Assembly (NCBI GenBank): GCA_015039365.1
Contig: WION01000035.1
Span: forward strand, 248,001-312,000
Direction of reading: 5' to 3'
DNA: 64,000 nucleotides
Source of the DNA: Amanita rubescens
Lineage: Eukaryota > Basidiomycota > Agaricomycetes > Agaricales > Amanitaceae
The position numbers were made by a program, and so were the translations under genes. A model generated the notes under the pieces. The model ran no database searches. It had not been told where the DNA came from and saw only the letters and a program-made list of their open reading frames with translations. Positions 24,218 to 35,579 of the stretch are shown piece after piece. The first letter of the stretch is position 1. Each line of letters opens with the position of its first letter.

Positions 24218-27152
24218 TTACGCAAATGACTCAACGTCAAATTTCCCGGCTATTTTAAAGAGTTGGCAAAATTTATTCTTATTGCAATCGTGTTGTTGTT
24301 CAAAGTTCTCAAAAAATCTTGCTACATTGCCGCCCCCGAAGAGTTCGCCAAATTTTCTATGAAACAATGAGCAAGCAATGACAAGAGAAGTAGAACACAC
24401 AATCATACCTTGGTGTCATCACTTGGGGATCCGTCAATAACGACAGTCCACCTAATGAAAAAGTCAGTCACATACAGATTCAGCATGATTATACCAAAGC
24501 ATACCTTGATAATCACTAACGTATGCGGACTTCCCTGAAATCGCATATTGTACGTGTTGTGTAAAGCAAAGGAATTCGGCGCGATATTGGTGGTCGTTAG
24601 AGAGTCTGGTCGCCTCACTCAAAGGCTTGGCAATACCATTGTTGATGTACTTCATAAATGGCCCTTCGATAGATTGATCAATGTATTCTTTGATCAAAAA
24701 AGCATGATGCTTTTTCTCGTCTTCCGCCAGGGCAGCCTTCACGAAACGGAACTGAGGAATTTGGAAAAGAACGTCTGGCTTCCTATTTTGGATGAACGCA
24801 TACACCTCTTCCAGAAGAGCAGATGCCCAGGCATGCGTTCTCAACTCCGTTTTCAATAAGCCTACAAGCTTCTCGTATACGGGAAGCATAACCTTTTTGG
24901 GTTGTGGCTCAGCCGTGCGTCGCTCGACATGCTCGAAGGCCTGCTTGGCGCAGACCAAGGCAGACTTGAAGCCTGGTAGGAGTTTGGCACCAGCGCAGTA
25001 TCCTTTGTATGCCACCTTGAAGGAACCCTTCTCCATGACGGTCTTTTCAATGATCATCTGCACTTTCAATGGCGAGTCGTCATTGGTGAATCGGCAAGCG
25101 TTCTCTCCATGATCCACAAGGTCGGCGAATTTTTGAAAATCTAAAAATCGAATTTCCAGAATATGGTTCCTTTCACGCCCTTGCTTGGTCGTTAATAAGA
25201 TATATCAACAACGAGAGAGGACGTACTGGTATTGTCGTCAACATCATCAAACGATTTCTGCGCTATCAAAGCCTCGCCGATCCTGGATTGATCTACAATC
25301 TGAAACCCTGTCTTTTTGGCCGGCTCAGAAGGGGCAGCTATCTTCTTCCTCTTCAAGTTGATGCGAATTTTGATAGGGGAGTTCTTTTGCTCTCCAACAA
25401 TCTGAACATCCTCTTCACTGGCAGGCATCAATCCAGCCGCTAATTTCGTGGCGTTCTTGTCCTGCGTAGCAAAGCTGATTCAGTTCAGGCGCATGATGGT
25501 TCACTTAAAAAAATGCACATGGTCTTGTAATTCATCCACCCATCCAGCCTCCTTCACATCGCCGTCGCACACGACGACATCATGCCTTCGTTTTTTGGAA
25601 TAGCCAGTAACTTCGTCAAGCATGGAGGGTTGGCCCTGAACCTCATACGCCATCGCGTTTCCCATTTTGTGGGTGATAGATCCGGTTTTCTTTATCTCGA
25701 CATCCTTCTCCTGTGTAGATACAGTTCAGACTCATGGCAGTCATTTTTTTGAAACACGCACCAAGTCCTGTTGCTCATCTTCTGAATCGCCGTCATCGCT
25801 AGAAACATCTTCGTACTTCCTGGCAGAGGCCGCGTGCCGATTCCGAACTCTGGATGTCGATGTGCTGAGTCTTGCGGATTGGGTCCTCCTAGTTGAATTG
25901 GTAGTAGTTTTGGCCTTAGTTTTCTAGTCATTTGTCAGCCAACGAATCACTTTGTCTCACATGCGCCTTACTTTTGTCCGTGATCCAAGTTGGTATTCCT
26001 GGTACTGTTGAGCAGCTAGCTCTTCCTCCTCCAATTGATCTTCTGCCGCCAACACAACCGCATGATCAACTTGGACATGAACCGTCAGAGTTTTTTTGGA
26101 GTTTGGAGTTCGAGTCCCCTTGTTGCCCACGAAGTGCGTCGAGATGAAGCCGCGGTCAATATTACCCACGTCTAACCGCAAGCCAGCCTTGTCACGGTCT
26201 GCCCATCGAAGAGTGAGATAGTCCAGCATCAATATGCTCGCTGGATACTTCTTGTTCCAAACTGGAGTTAGAGCCCTCCATAACTCTTCCTTTAACTCTG
26301 CGTATGAGACATGGGTGTCCACAAGAATTGTTTCCCACTTGAAACATATTTTAGGTGCAGGACTCCCAAAAATGCTCGTTACTTACATTTATCGGCTGAC
26401 ATTTTATTTTCCCATCTGGGTGGAAACATAAAATCCCTTTCACACTTCCCTGGTGGTCAATGTTACGTGCGTAGGCCATTCCTTGTTGACGCGCGCTCTC
26501 ATGTTGGAAGAACGCATGCTGAGTGGTATAGCCTGGTGCAGCGTTGCGATTAACCGGTGGTCCTGGCCGATAGATAGCCGCTGCGGTGGGTATATCGACC
26601 CTAGGGGGGCCAGGGATCCCAATTCCATGCGGCATAACCGTAACGGGTTTTTGGTTCTCTGAACGCGATCAGATGGGTGAGACACGTTATCATATCCTAT
26701 GACTTACTTCCTTGATATCCGCGAGAAACTCCTTCATGAACGCGTTTTCTGTGATCCTCGCCTTGGGTTGCTGGAGCGTGCTCATGCGTTGGCATCACGT
26801 TTACGGCCTCCAGTGTTGGCAGAAACTGGGGACCCCCAGCGGATATCCCATTTCCTGTGTCCAGCGCAGTGGGATCAATTCCTAAGTGTGCGTTAGAACT
26901 TTGCATGACGTCTGCGGCACAACCGAACATACCTCGTACCCGAGTCTCGGCCTGTGACTGGGTCTCTACTAATGAGCGCTTCTGATAATGAGCGTAACAC
27001 GGGCGACAGACGAATTGTGGTCGTGGATTATTCCTAAAGGTGATAAGCTTCATTTGCTGTACCGCGAGTGGTATACCCCTGTTCGCACAACCCACACGCG
27101 AACAATAAGCGAAATTTTCCGCGTCAGCTAGCAGGGAATGTTGGGAAGACAT
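24218..27152 (-). CDS. alpha-kinase (MHCK/EF2K-type) domain protein
   Basis: 812 residues from ten exons: 26933-27152, 26708-26881, 26387-26658, 25972-26337, 25762-25923, 25519-25710, 25227-25461, 24505-25140, 24409-24451, 24218-24356. All phases agree. The N-terminus (YCSRVGCANRG, then FVCRPCYAHY) is a probable zinc-binding motif. The middle is low-complexity and basic. The C-terminal 270 residues are an atypical protein kinase of the alpha type: GSFKVAYKGY, ALVCAKQ (catalytic Lys), FLIKEYI, CFTQHVQYAISG, VSDYQGGLSLLTDPQVMT and GGGNVARFFENF. The end HDCNKNKFCQLF is the conserved zinc-binding tail. These kinases phosphorylate Ser/Thr in helical targets; substrates here are unknown. The first intron (26882-26932) is 51 nt with no stop in frame, so its retention would add 17 residues. 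Confidence 0.87.
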
Positions 27153-27253
27153 GATGGCGAGTGGAAAAACAATATCGCGTCTGGTCACATCACAAGTTGT
27201 AACTGCCGGTTTTCCGGCCAGAGATGTAGTTATCCTCATAATCAACAGGACAT

Positions 27254-29070
27254 TTAAGGCGAAGAAATACTACTGCTGGATTCCTCTTCGTCTTCGGTTG
27301 GATCTTCTTCCACCGTCTGTTCAACCTCAATCATCGGAACCTCATCATCGGAATCTTCCTCCGCTGTTTGTTCGACCCTAATCATCGGTACCTCATCATC
27401 GTCCCTCCACTGCCAGAAGCCTCGACTATTACCCAGTTCATCTCCAGGACGCATGTCTCTCAAACCCGGAATGATGGCCACACTATGCTGATCCCGATCA
27501 TATTCTTGGTCGAGGGACGCGGCATACCTCGCGAGAGGATGCTCTCCTTCAAATGGGAGGAACGCGTTGCGTAGTTGGCGGAAGACAGATATAATCGTCC
27601 TGTGATTGACTACCGGATTCCCTATCATCGCGTACAAGTTACGAGCGTGATAGTCAAACTCCGGAGGCACCAACTGGAACACCTCGTGATCTGGAGGGGC
27701 CCATTCGTTCTCCATCTCCTGCAAGAGCCCTTCTGGTACAATGATCTATCCTCGTGGTTAATATCTTGTTCGTGGTTGTCTAAATCTGAACGCACTTTGA
27801 AGTCTCTGACATCAAACTTGTGTGGATGCGTGCGTATATACTCCGGCGGCCTCTTTTGGGGTAGAATCTTGTTTCTGTTTGCGCGACGCGGCGTATGGTT
27901 GTATTCGTGTCGCACATGGTCAAGCTCTGTCTGAAGCCATGGCACTGCCAGCCACAAGAATACTAGCCTATACAATGGTTAAATTTGGATGTTCAGTTTT
28001 GTCAACGTTCTCTTACCGATCCAGAGCGCAATTGGGATCGTATACACCCTCATATACGGCCTTTTGAATGATGTTCTCAAAACCTGGCGCAATGTTATGG
28101 CGCAGGTATGACCAGAAGGCTTCCGGCTTGACATTGTGAGTGGAACTCATTACCCAACGATGCTGTAATGTTCCCATCAACCTCGCATCTAATCGCTGCC
28201 GGATAAGCGTCTGGATGTTAGCTACCGAGAAATTCTCAGTTCCCTTGTCGCTCTGCGTTATGAGAGGTGCCCCTAAATTCAAGTTACTGCGAGCATGTTA
28301 TTCTAAAGTGAATGTAAAATACCTCCAAGTTCACAGATGGCATCCAAATAATATTTGGCTATAAGGCGGGGATTGTGGTTGGTACGCCAGATCTTCAACC
28401 AAGCTACATAGCCAGAAACAGGTTCGATGCCGACGTGAAGCCACAAATGGTATTGGCCCCATTTATCATGCTGGTCCATCGTCAAAATCGCCATAACTCC
28501 TGCGGCATAGAATTTTTTTCGCTTGAATCTCTTGCCTTTGCGTCGACGAACTTCCTCGGGCTCCACCCGATGCAGGACCTCAAAAATTTCCTTCCTGCCG
28601 GTTGGGTCAGATGCTATGCAGCATGAGCGGAACCATGTGTCCACTCACTCAGATACTTTGACATGTTTATGAAGTATGAAGTGATTCCTGATCCTCCGTC
28701 CGCCGGACATGGGAAAGCGTTCTTTCAAATCCATTATTTTGCCTTCCAGTTCTTCTGTGGTCAGTGTTCGCGATCGCGCGCTTGGAAGTCCCCATGATCT
28801 ACGCAATTCGCGAAATTTTTTAATCCTAAAATGATCAGATGAGTGCACGAAGCACAAGGAGATGGATGACGGTACCCAAGTCCATATCTATTGGTGTCGT
28901 AAAAGTGCCGGAGCTCAACGAGAATATCCATGTCGCAGAACCCCATTTCCCACAATTTCCTCGTCTCCTCCTTTAGCTCCTCCATGTTGGGCGCTGCTCC
29001 ATCATTGTTAGTACAAGTAATAGATTAATACCACGCAACACTTACGTTGTGGTTTGTGTTGATTGGGCAT
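27254..29070 (-). CDS. DDE integrase-core domain protein
   Basis: About 494 residues from exons 29046-29070, 28876-28993, 28649-28825, 28323-28594, 28017-28272, 27796-27967, 27254-27718. Starting at the ATG at 28985 instead gives 483. The core has a retroviral-integrase-like acidic triad: Asp in MDQHDKWGQYHL, Asp in TQSDKGTENF 59 residues on, and Glu in VKPEAFWSYLRH 42 further. The family landmarks LQHRW and RRANRNKILP are present, and the C-terminus APPDHEVFQLVPPEFD is followed by an acidic tail. Such single-copy-like integrase genes are spread through Agaricomycetes and look like domesticated or old transposon enzymes. I see no terminal repeats or second ORF. The stop TGA at 28645-28647 lies inside a 54-nt intron (28595-28648). 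The last intron (27719-27795, 77 nt) is less certain. It ends 101 bp from the alpha-kinase start, same strand. Confidence 0.78.
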
Positions 29071-30031
29071 GGCATAAAGAAAATTCGACGGGGGTTCGGG
29101 ACTGCGGATAACAAATCCGTCCACGCCCGACATTATTCAGCACTGTTATGTAAATACATCGCACCGCCATTACCATATAAGTCAAGTTGTTGTTGTTGAG
29201 GATGGGATTTGTGGCAAAGCAATGGCAATAGTCCAATGGATGAAGAAGACAGGATCGTAGAATAGGGAACAGGCGTGCTACTAGCACCTCCACATCGATG
29301 AGAGGATCGGCAAGGAATCATCACATTATGAACTTACCGGGGCTGCACGAACGACTCCAACATAGTCCATAGACCTTCCGAATCAAAGCGGTATATTGGA
29401 TCTGAGAGCAGTGAACGAGAAAGCGATAAGGATGGGAGGGAATGGGACAATACCTTGATGTTTTCGACATAAGTGGGACAGTACATTGATCTTCACAAAC
29501 GGCGTCGACATAAGTGGGACCGTAAGCTCGTGACAATAGAGACTTTGAGACGAACAGGGAGCGAATCCACTTTCACGTTGTGTAGTTTTCATTCTAATGC
29601 TGCTATGGTATACTATCATACGCTGCCTCCTATAAGACGTGATGGAGCGAAAAGAAGCTTCTGCGGTGCCAAAACGGACTTAAATACGGCACATGATTGT
29701 TTGTAGCCAAACAGGGATGGAAGGTAGTTAAGCGAAGCGCGGAGCTTGAAAGGCCTTCTTACCTCCGCGCACTTGTATACGTACTGTAATAAAGTTGTCG
29801 TTGTCTTCATATCGTATTTGCCGAGTAATCAGTAAGTCCTGTCGTTTACATGAAGGGGGAGAGAAACATACTATGAGCATATACAAAGTTTATGGCATTG
29901 GTGATCTGTAGCGGAATCCTGACCATTTTTTCTCCTTAGCAAACTTTGTCTGCCTCCCAGCATGAATGTACCGGTGAGGAGGAAAAGAACGCCTACTACA
30001 GATCTCGGAGAGAATCGAAAGAAAAAGAAAA
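29071..30031. other. divergent spacer between integrase and Spt5-like genes
   Basis: About 960 bp between two divergent genes. Short frames on both strands show no motif. The 8-bp word AGTGGGAC occurs at 29469 and 29513 (CGACATAAGTGGGAC twice), 44 bp apart, a possible repeated promoter element. Confidence 0.45.
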
Positions 30032-32898
30032 ATGCAGTACGGTTTTGATATTGAGTTGATAAGTGGTGGAGTCTCATGGAATCTTCGACAGGTGAATGTA
30101 CGCGACTACCTGGATGTAGAAGCGCTGGAGGGTAGTTCCAGCGACGAAGATCGAGATTCGGAGGATTACTGTACGTCGGCAGATTCGACATGTTCACAGC
30201 ACACTGGATGACTGATTCGTTCGTTGAAAGTTATTCAAGACACCGTGGCGGATGCAGATGATGCAACGGCCAGGAGCTTCGATTCCAATACGTTTAGCCA
30301 CCATGGCCAAGGAATGGATCATCGCTTGGCGGATGTCATAAATCGATACGAGGCGCGTTCAGCGGATGGCGATCACTGCAGCGGCAAATCAGGCTCCGAG
30401 AATGAGATGGCTCCATTGGCGGAGCGTTTGAGACAGTGGCCCAAAGATACGGATCCGGGACTTTGGAGAGTACGCATACTCGTAAGTCTATACTATCACA
30501 CCTCGTTTTCAGATGTTGAACTGGCAATGCTGAAGGATGGATCGGAAAAAGAAAGCTATTGGGCTGTGCAAAACCGGTTGTTGGCTCGTCCCAAATTGGC
30601 GTCCTCACTAATCTTGCCGCCGAGTGGTAGAATGTGGATTGGCATTGAATCTCCCTCTCGAGCGAATGTGGAGGAACTCTGTTTCAATCTGTCTACGGTC
30701 CATCATCCTTTGGAGATTTCGCTCGTGCCTGTAGAAGAACGAGTTGCATGGCTTGATTGGCACCCAACAAGATCGCTTCCAATGTCTCCATCGTGGGTTA
30801 GACTGCGGAAGCGATCCAAACTGGAAAACATGGATATCGAGAGCGGTGTCATGAAATACACAGGCGACTTAGCGTTTGTGCTCGACGCGCAAACACCTTG
30901 CGCATCGCAAATCATATTATGCTTGGTACCACGGCTACCGGTTGCGATCGAGGGCGGCGCCTCTGGGTACACCAAGAAACGAAGAAGACGGCTTCCCCGA
31001 CTGCTGCATCCAAAAGCTATTGGAGGCGTCAAAGAGGCACTAGAGATAGCTGGATTGGATCCGAACATATGGTGGCAGCCTGGGCGTCGCCACGAGTTGG
31101 AGATTGTTGAGGATAAGTTGGACACAATCGTATATCGGTTTGCCAAGGACAGACGGGGGGACAGATATATGCCGCCTTTTGCAGTATTCCCGGTCCCTGT
31201 TGAAGCATTGTGTTCAGCAGACGCGACACCCAGATTGACTGAACTGAAGATGTTTTTTGAAGGGATGGCTATTGAATCTAACAAACTAGACTTTCCGGCT
31301 CCATCACGGGAATTTATACGCTGGACGTACGAGCGCTACGTGGCAGCCCCTATCGAAATAGGAAACAGAGTGGAGGTCAATTTGAAACCGGGAACAGTCC
31401 GGGGTGTGATTGTGGATGTGCTTTTTGGACAAGTAGTTGTACACCTGGATGACGCAGAAGAGATTCAGGTAGAAGTTGAACATGTGAGAAGACGTTATGA
31501 AGTCAGTGACGCAGTCAAAGTGATTACCGGCTCAAACTACAATTGCGAAGGCTGGGTGGTTAATGTCGAGGATGATAATGTCGCGGTATTTGATCGCGAA
31601 TTAAAGGAAGAGGTATGAAACTTGTCATACAAGTTTGATATGCACGCTTACTCTGAAACAGTTTCACGTGAAAACCTGGCAGCTTGTGCCGCACGACAGC
31701 TTTGAGTGGGGAGTTGTTCACAGGTTCCAAGTGGGCGACACGGTTCAAGTAAATAGCCCCATATCACCACATCATCGGGATTGGGGTATGGTGTGCAACG
31801 TCAACGACTTGTGTGTCGAAGTGATTGAGCACAATACAAATATGAAGGTATGATGATATCTTTAGCCGCCGTTTACATGTGATGCATATATTTTTGTAGT
31901 TTGCAGTGCCACCATGGTTTCTGGAACTAGAAAATGCGAAGGACCGTATAATGGAAAAATCAAAAAGATCACATGCGTCGTATGACCGCTATAAAGAACT
32001 GGTCAACACGTGGGTCGTCATAACGGGAAAGCATCCTGAAAAGGGTCTGTACGGAAGGATACGAGAACATCTGGGAAACGAGATCATGCGAGTAGAAGCG
32101 AGATCTGGAACAAAGGTCGTGGACGTACATGTTGATTTCCTGCTCACATCGTAAGTCGTCCAAATGGCGTGGGTTCCTGAGTGCGCTGAATTGGTTACAG
32201 ATGCAGGGGTGGACGAGATGTGCGGCAATATCACGTTGGACGTTACAATACATCTAGCTTCTTGGGATACGCAATCCCCAATTTTGAGAGGATGCCAGAG
32301 CGAGCAACTACTCCAACGCAAGAACCAGTGGCTTTCGAGGATGCCCCTGGTACCCCTCCTATACAATCCGAATCAACAGCAGAGGAGGCCCCCGACGCCC
32401 CCCCTACGCATTCGGAATCAGCCGACTCTGAAATTGCTGCGATCATGATATCCTATGGAGGCCAAGGTATTTGTTCCTTCATTCCACATAGTATACGTAT
32501 TCAGCCCCATTTCAGCGCTTCCCGTTAACTGGCTGATGAAACATGGTCTGATGACGAAACGAATCTTTGCCAATGTCCATAACACCTTCAGCGGAGGCTT
32601 TGCAAATGGGGCGCATGAGGGTGATAGAGTGTTAGTGCTGTCCGGAGAAAGGTTGGATGAAATCCAGGTCCACGTAAGGGGACAGATGATGAACATTCCA
32701 GCAAGGTATTTATTCCCTCAGATGCCGACAGCGAAAGGACAGGTTGTCGTCGTCATCAGCGGTGACATGGCAGGAGAAGTATATGTGACACGTGAACCAA
32801 ACGAAAATGGTTCGTTCCCTCTGGTGCATAGGGGTGGCAAAGGGGCTCCTAAACTGGTCGTGGAGCCCAAGAGGTTGGCCAGATGTGATCCCAAGTAG
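30032..32898 (+). CDS. Spt5-like NGN/KOW-repeat protein
   Basis: 868 residues from exons 30032-30170, 30231-31612, 31662-31847, 31900-32150, 32201-32466, 32516-32898, all in phase. After an acidic N-terminus (NVRDYLDVEALEGSSSDED) comes an NGN-like segment (DPGLWRVRILVS near residue 120), then SWVRLRKRSK...TGDLAFVLDAQ...LVPRLP (about 234-290), which matches the first KOW region of Spt5. Further KOW-type beta segments lie near 423, 471, 530, 602, 776 and 815 (for example GDRVLVLSG, KGQVVVVISGDMAGEV). True Spt5 is a universal RNA polymerase II/I elongation factor; this copy is divergent and probably an extra paralogue, a class expanded in mushrooms. It sits head-to-head with the integrase gene. 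The start at 30032 keeps the acidic N-terminus in frame; I see no upstream ATG that fits better. Confidence 0.82.
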
Positions 32899-33134
32899 AC
32901 GAAAGGAGGTTCATTGGACATCACCAACACATTTTGTTTCTCGATTATACAATTGGCATAAATATATATATTGGTCAAAGAAATGTGGGTGATTCCATGC
33001 TCAAAATAGTGACATTTGTAGTTGATGCATCCAACAAAAAAGGCCGGTCATATGCTGAAAGTGAGGATGATTTACTTACTTTTCTCCCTTGAGTTGTACT
33101 CCGGACGTGCCAAACGCGTCGAAGAAGCTATCAA

Positions 33135-33230
33135 TGCGCGAAAATAATTGTCGAAGCACGTGAACTTCGCGCCGAACGCGTCAGCGAAGTCGTCCAGGTG
33201 CGTGAATAATTGTCAAGATGCGTGAACTGC
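33135..33230. repeat. imperfect direct repeat of about 30 bp
   Basis: The unit runs from 33135 to about 33166 and again from 33199 to 33228. Shared words are AATAATTGTC and CGTGAACT, with a few substitutions and small indels. The 32 bp between them are unrelated. It may be the relic of a coding repeat, since the interval reads as a short Glu/Arg-rich peptide. Confidence 0.5.
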
Positions 33231-33568
33231 ACTGGTTCATACCTTCAGCGCTTTTCCACTTCCTTGTGACCTATACAGCAGTGCTTCCAACAGTGGACCT
33301 TGGAAGGCTTCGGTACGTACAATCCTTTACCGCTGGCCCTCTGCTAATTATAGATCTTAAGATTTGGTGACGATATCATAAACGCGATTGAACGAGTCGC
33401 GAATGTAGCTAATGATTGGGATGAAAGTGAAGTGGAAATGGAGAGCTTGGTATGTCTCTACATTAATGCATTCGTGTGCGGCACTAATGGCATTAGTTAC
33501 AGCGCAACTTCGAGTATATCAAGGATACATTATCAATCACGCTCGCGATAGTGGCGCCGCGTGCCTAA
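33218..33568 (+). CDS. possible small protein, three exons, unknown family
   Basis: Exons 33218-33316, 33354-33449 and 33503-33568 join in phase to give 86 residues with a hydrophobic start (MRELHWFIPSALFHFLVTY) and a helical acidic middle (FGDDIINAIERVANVANDW). The second intron (53 nt, GTATGT...TTACAG) is convincing. The first is only 37 nt, shorter than any other in the window, so exon 1 is doubtful. I do not recognise the family. It could equally be a fragment of a decayed gene. Confidence 0.25.
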
Positions 33569-34221
33569 GCCTGAACGAACGTGGACGCGCAATAGGGACG
33601 GCGCCAACGCGCGGTTCGAATGACGAGGACGGCTACGAAGCCGACGTTGAAAACTAGCTATCACCGGCTCCGACGGATTATCTTGGAACTCGTTTTGATG
33701 TTTTGCTGTTGCTCTCTGCTCTCGGTGATGTTCTGTCAATTCCATCTTGTTAAAATGTCCTTATATCGTGCTACTGCATATGTCAATACCTCTTATAGTA
33801 GATCAATATCATTTTATCGTAAATAAGTGTTGTTTGCATGCTGCTCCTACTATTATATTTGTATTGCACGACTACATAGCACGCGCTCGCAGACATTGTA
33901 TTAAAGACTTCAATTAAATTGATTAAGAAAAATAATTATTGATTTGATGAGGGGTATCCGTGGTCTTTGTTTGGAATTTGATGTCAGTGCCCGGCAAATT
34001 CATGTGGCGATCAAGAAACGCGAGGCGAAATCGCAAAAAGTGAGCAGGGCCTTCCCTGTTGCCATATGACGAAGAAGTGATTGAAGGCATGTAGATTTAC
34101 ACGGTTTAATATAAAGAAATTGGGCGCAAGGTCCATGTCGGCACTTCAGCGACGACCGCTAGTACGTATCCAACATGTGTAATAAAGAAAAAAGACACTG
34201 TAAACATGGTAATATACACTT

Positions 34222-35579
34222 TCAAAGTTGCAGCGCTGGCCCGTAGCTCCCTGTGTAATGAAACAATTAACATTACATGGCGAGAAAATGACACACATAC
34301 ATATTCTTGCTTGCCAGTCCCCGCTTCCCGTAGCGAGCAGTCCTCCCATCGGACTCAGATCAACGGAAATGACCGAGTTTTTGTGACCTTGAAGCTTACA
34401 CTGCACCGCTGCCGATCTAGCATCCCAGAACAAGACTTCGCGGTCTTTGGAACCTGAGACGACCCATTGTCCGTCGTGCGAAACGGCGACGGAAAGGACA
34501 TAATCCTGCAGTCGCCGGATCAGCTTATGAAGAAAACAAAAAGGTGAGGCGTACCTCATGTCCAGTGAAGTTCATCGTGCACGGGCTTCCAGGATCAGTT
34601 GCACTGTTGCCGCCTCCAGGGCCATCCTTTCTTGTGGCGTTGGATACGTTCAACCCGCTTAGATCCCAGAACTTCAAGGTTTTGTCCAAGCTTCCGCTGA
34701 CAAGACCTTTCCCGTCAGGAGTGAATGCGACACTGTACACACTATTTGTGTGCCCCCGAAGCCGCTCAACGTAAACACCCGTCGCCACGTCCCATATCCG
34801 GACGACGGTGTCTAGAGAGCCCGCAGCAACAAATTGACCATTGGGGGAGATGGCGACAGAGGTAACTGCAGCGTCGCTGTTGAGTGAGACCTTGACATAA
34901 TCGACGGTTATCATACTGCAAAAGACGGGAACAAGATCCCACTTTGGCTGGAGCATCCGCATTGTCCACGTCCCATATTCTGACCGTCTTATCGGCCGAT
35001 CCAGATACGATCAGACGTCCATCGAGGGAAAAGTTCAACGAATAAATCTCCTGTTGGTGTCCATCGAGCACGCGAAGGACCTGTTTCTTCGCGATGTCCC
35101 AGATCTGTGCCATTCCAAGTTGAGTATTTGTTAGTGGCACAGGTTAACGATGCATACCCTGATTTTCTTATCATCCGCACCAGTAGCCAGAAGTTTGCCA
35201 TCTGGGCTGAAACACACGCCCCGAATATACATGTCTTCGACAGATTCGTGTGTCAAAACGCTGCGAGATGATTTCACTAAAAATCGAACAATGCGAGGAT
35301 GTGGCTCACCACATCTTGGCGCCCGTCTTGGTATCGTAGATCTGCGCGGTCCTATTACATCCCGTGGCGAGGTACTTGCCATCCGGTGAAAACCTAACGC
35401 AACACACGACGCTGCAAGACCATCAAACGTACTAAGAAAGCTCGGCCCGGGAATACACACCTCTCGTGCATTAACCCATGCACCAGTTGGACATCCAGCG
35501 CTTTCTCGACCTTTCGATCGAAAACAACTCGCCAATCGGGATCCCTCTCGTATTCCGGTGGTATTGCATGGATATCCAT
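34222..35579 (-). CDS. Tup1-type WD40 corepressor, N-terminus missing
   Basis: Exons 35461-35579, 35310-35411, 35158-35260, 34943-35104, 34555-34890, 34301-34505, 34222-34250 give 351 residues from the ATG at 35579. WD40 blades read in order: [106 protein letters not shown] and [19 protein letters not shown], ending [12 protein letters not shown]. This is the seven-blade propeller of Tup1/RcoA, a global transcriptional corepressor that works with Ssn6. Tup1 proteins also need an N-terminal tetramerisation helix; upstream of 35579 I find no such segment, only sequence entering from an apparent acceptor at 35588. So this is either a 5'-truncated duplicate or a gene with exons I cannot see. The propeller part has no stops or shifts. 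A fragment of the same gene is fused into 55511-55773. Confidence 0.75.

Larger units (their letters stand above)
32899..34221. other. 1.3-kb stretch with weak gene candidates only
   Basis: Between the Spt5-like gene and the Tup1-type gene. It contains the imperfect repeat at 33135-33230 and a weak spliced ORF at 33218-33568. The rest is AT-rich with no coding signal I trust. Confidence 0.5.

Noticed and set aside
28645..28647. In-frame TGA that would make the integrase gene a pseudogene
   Set aside because: It falls in a 54-nt GTGAGT...CAG intron (28595-28648). Splicing it keeps phase and gives a continuous family-like sequence.
30703..31284. 193-codon open frame antisense to the Spt5-like gene
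   Set aside because: It mirrors real coding sequence, has no motif, and its composition is what an antisense shadow gives.
24218..32898. A Starship-type giant element
   Set aside because: No tyrosine recombinase of the DUF3435 type is present and no element ends are seen; those elements are also known from Ascomycota.
34891..34942. Apparent shift between two WD40 blades of the Tup1-type gene
   Set aside because: A 52-nt intron (GTGGGA...TCAAG) restores phase from DAPAK to VSLNSD.
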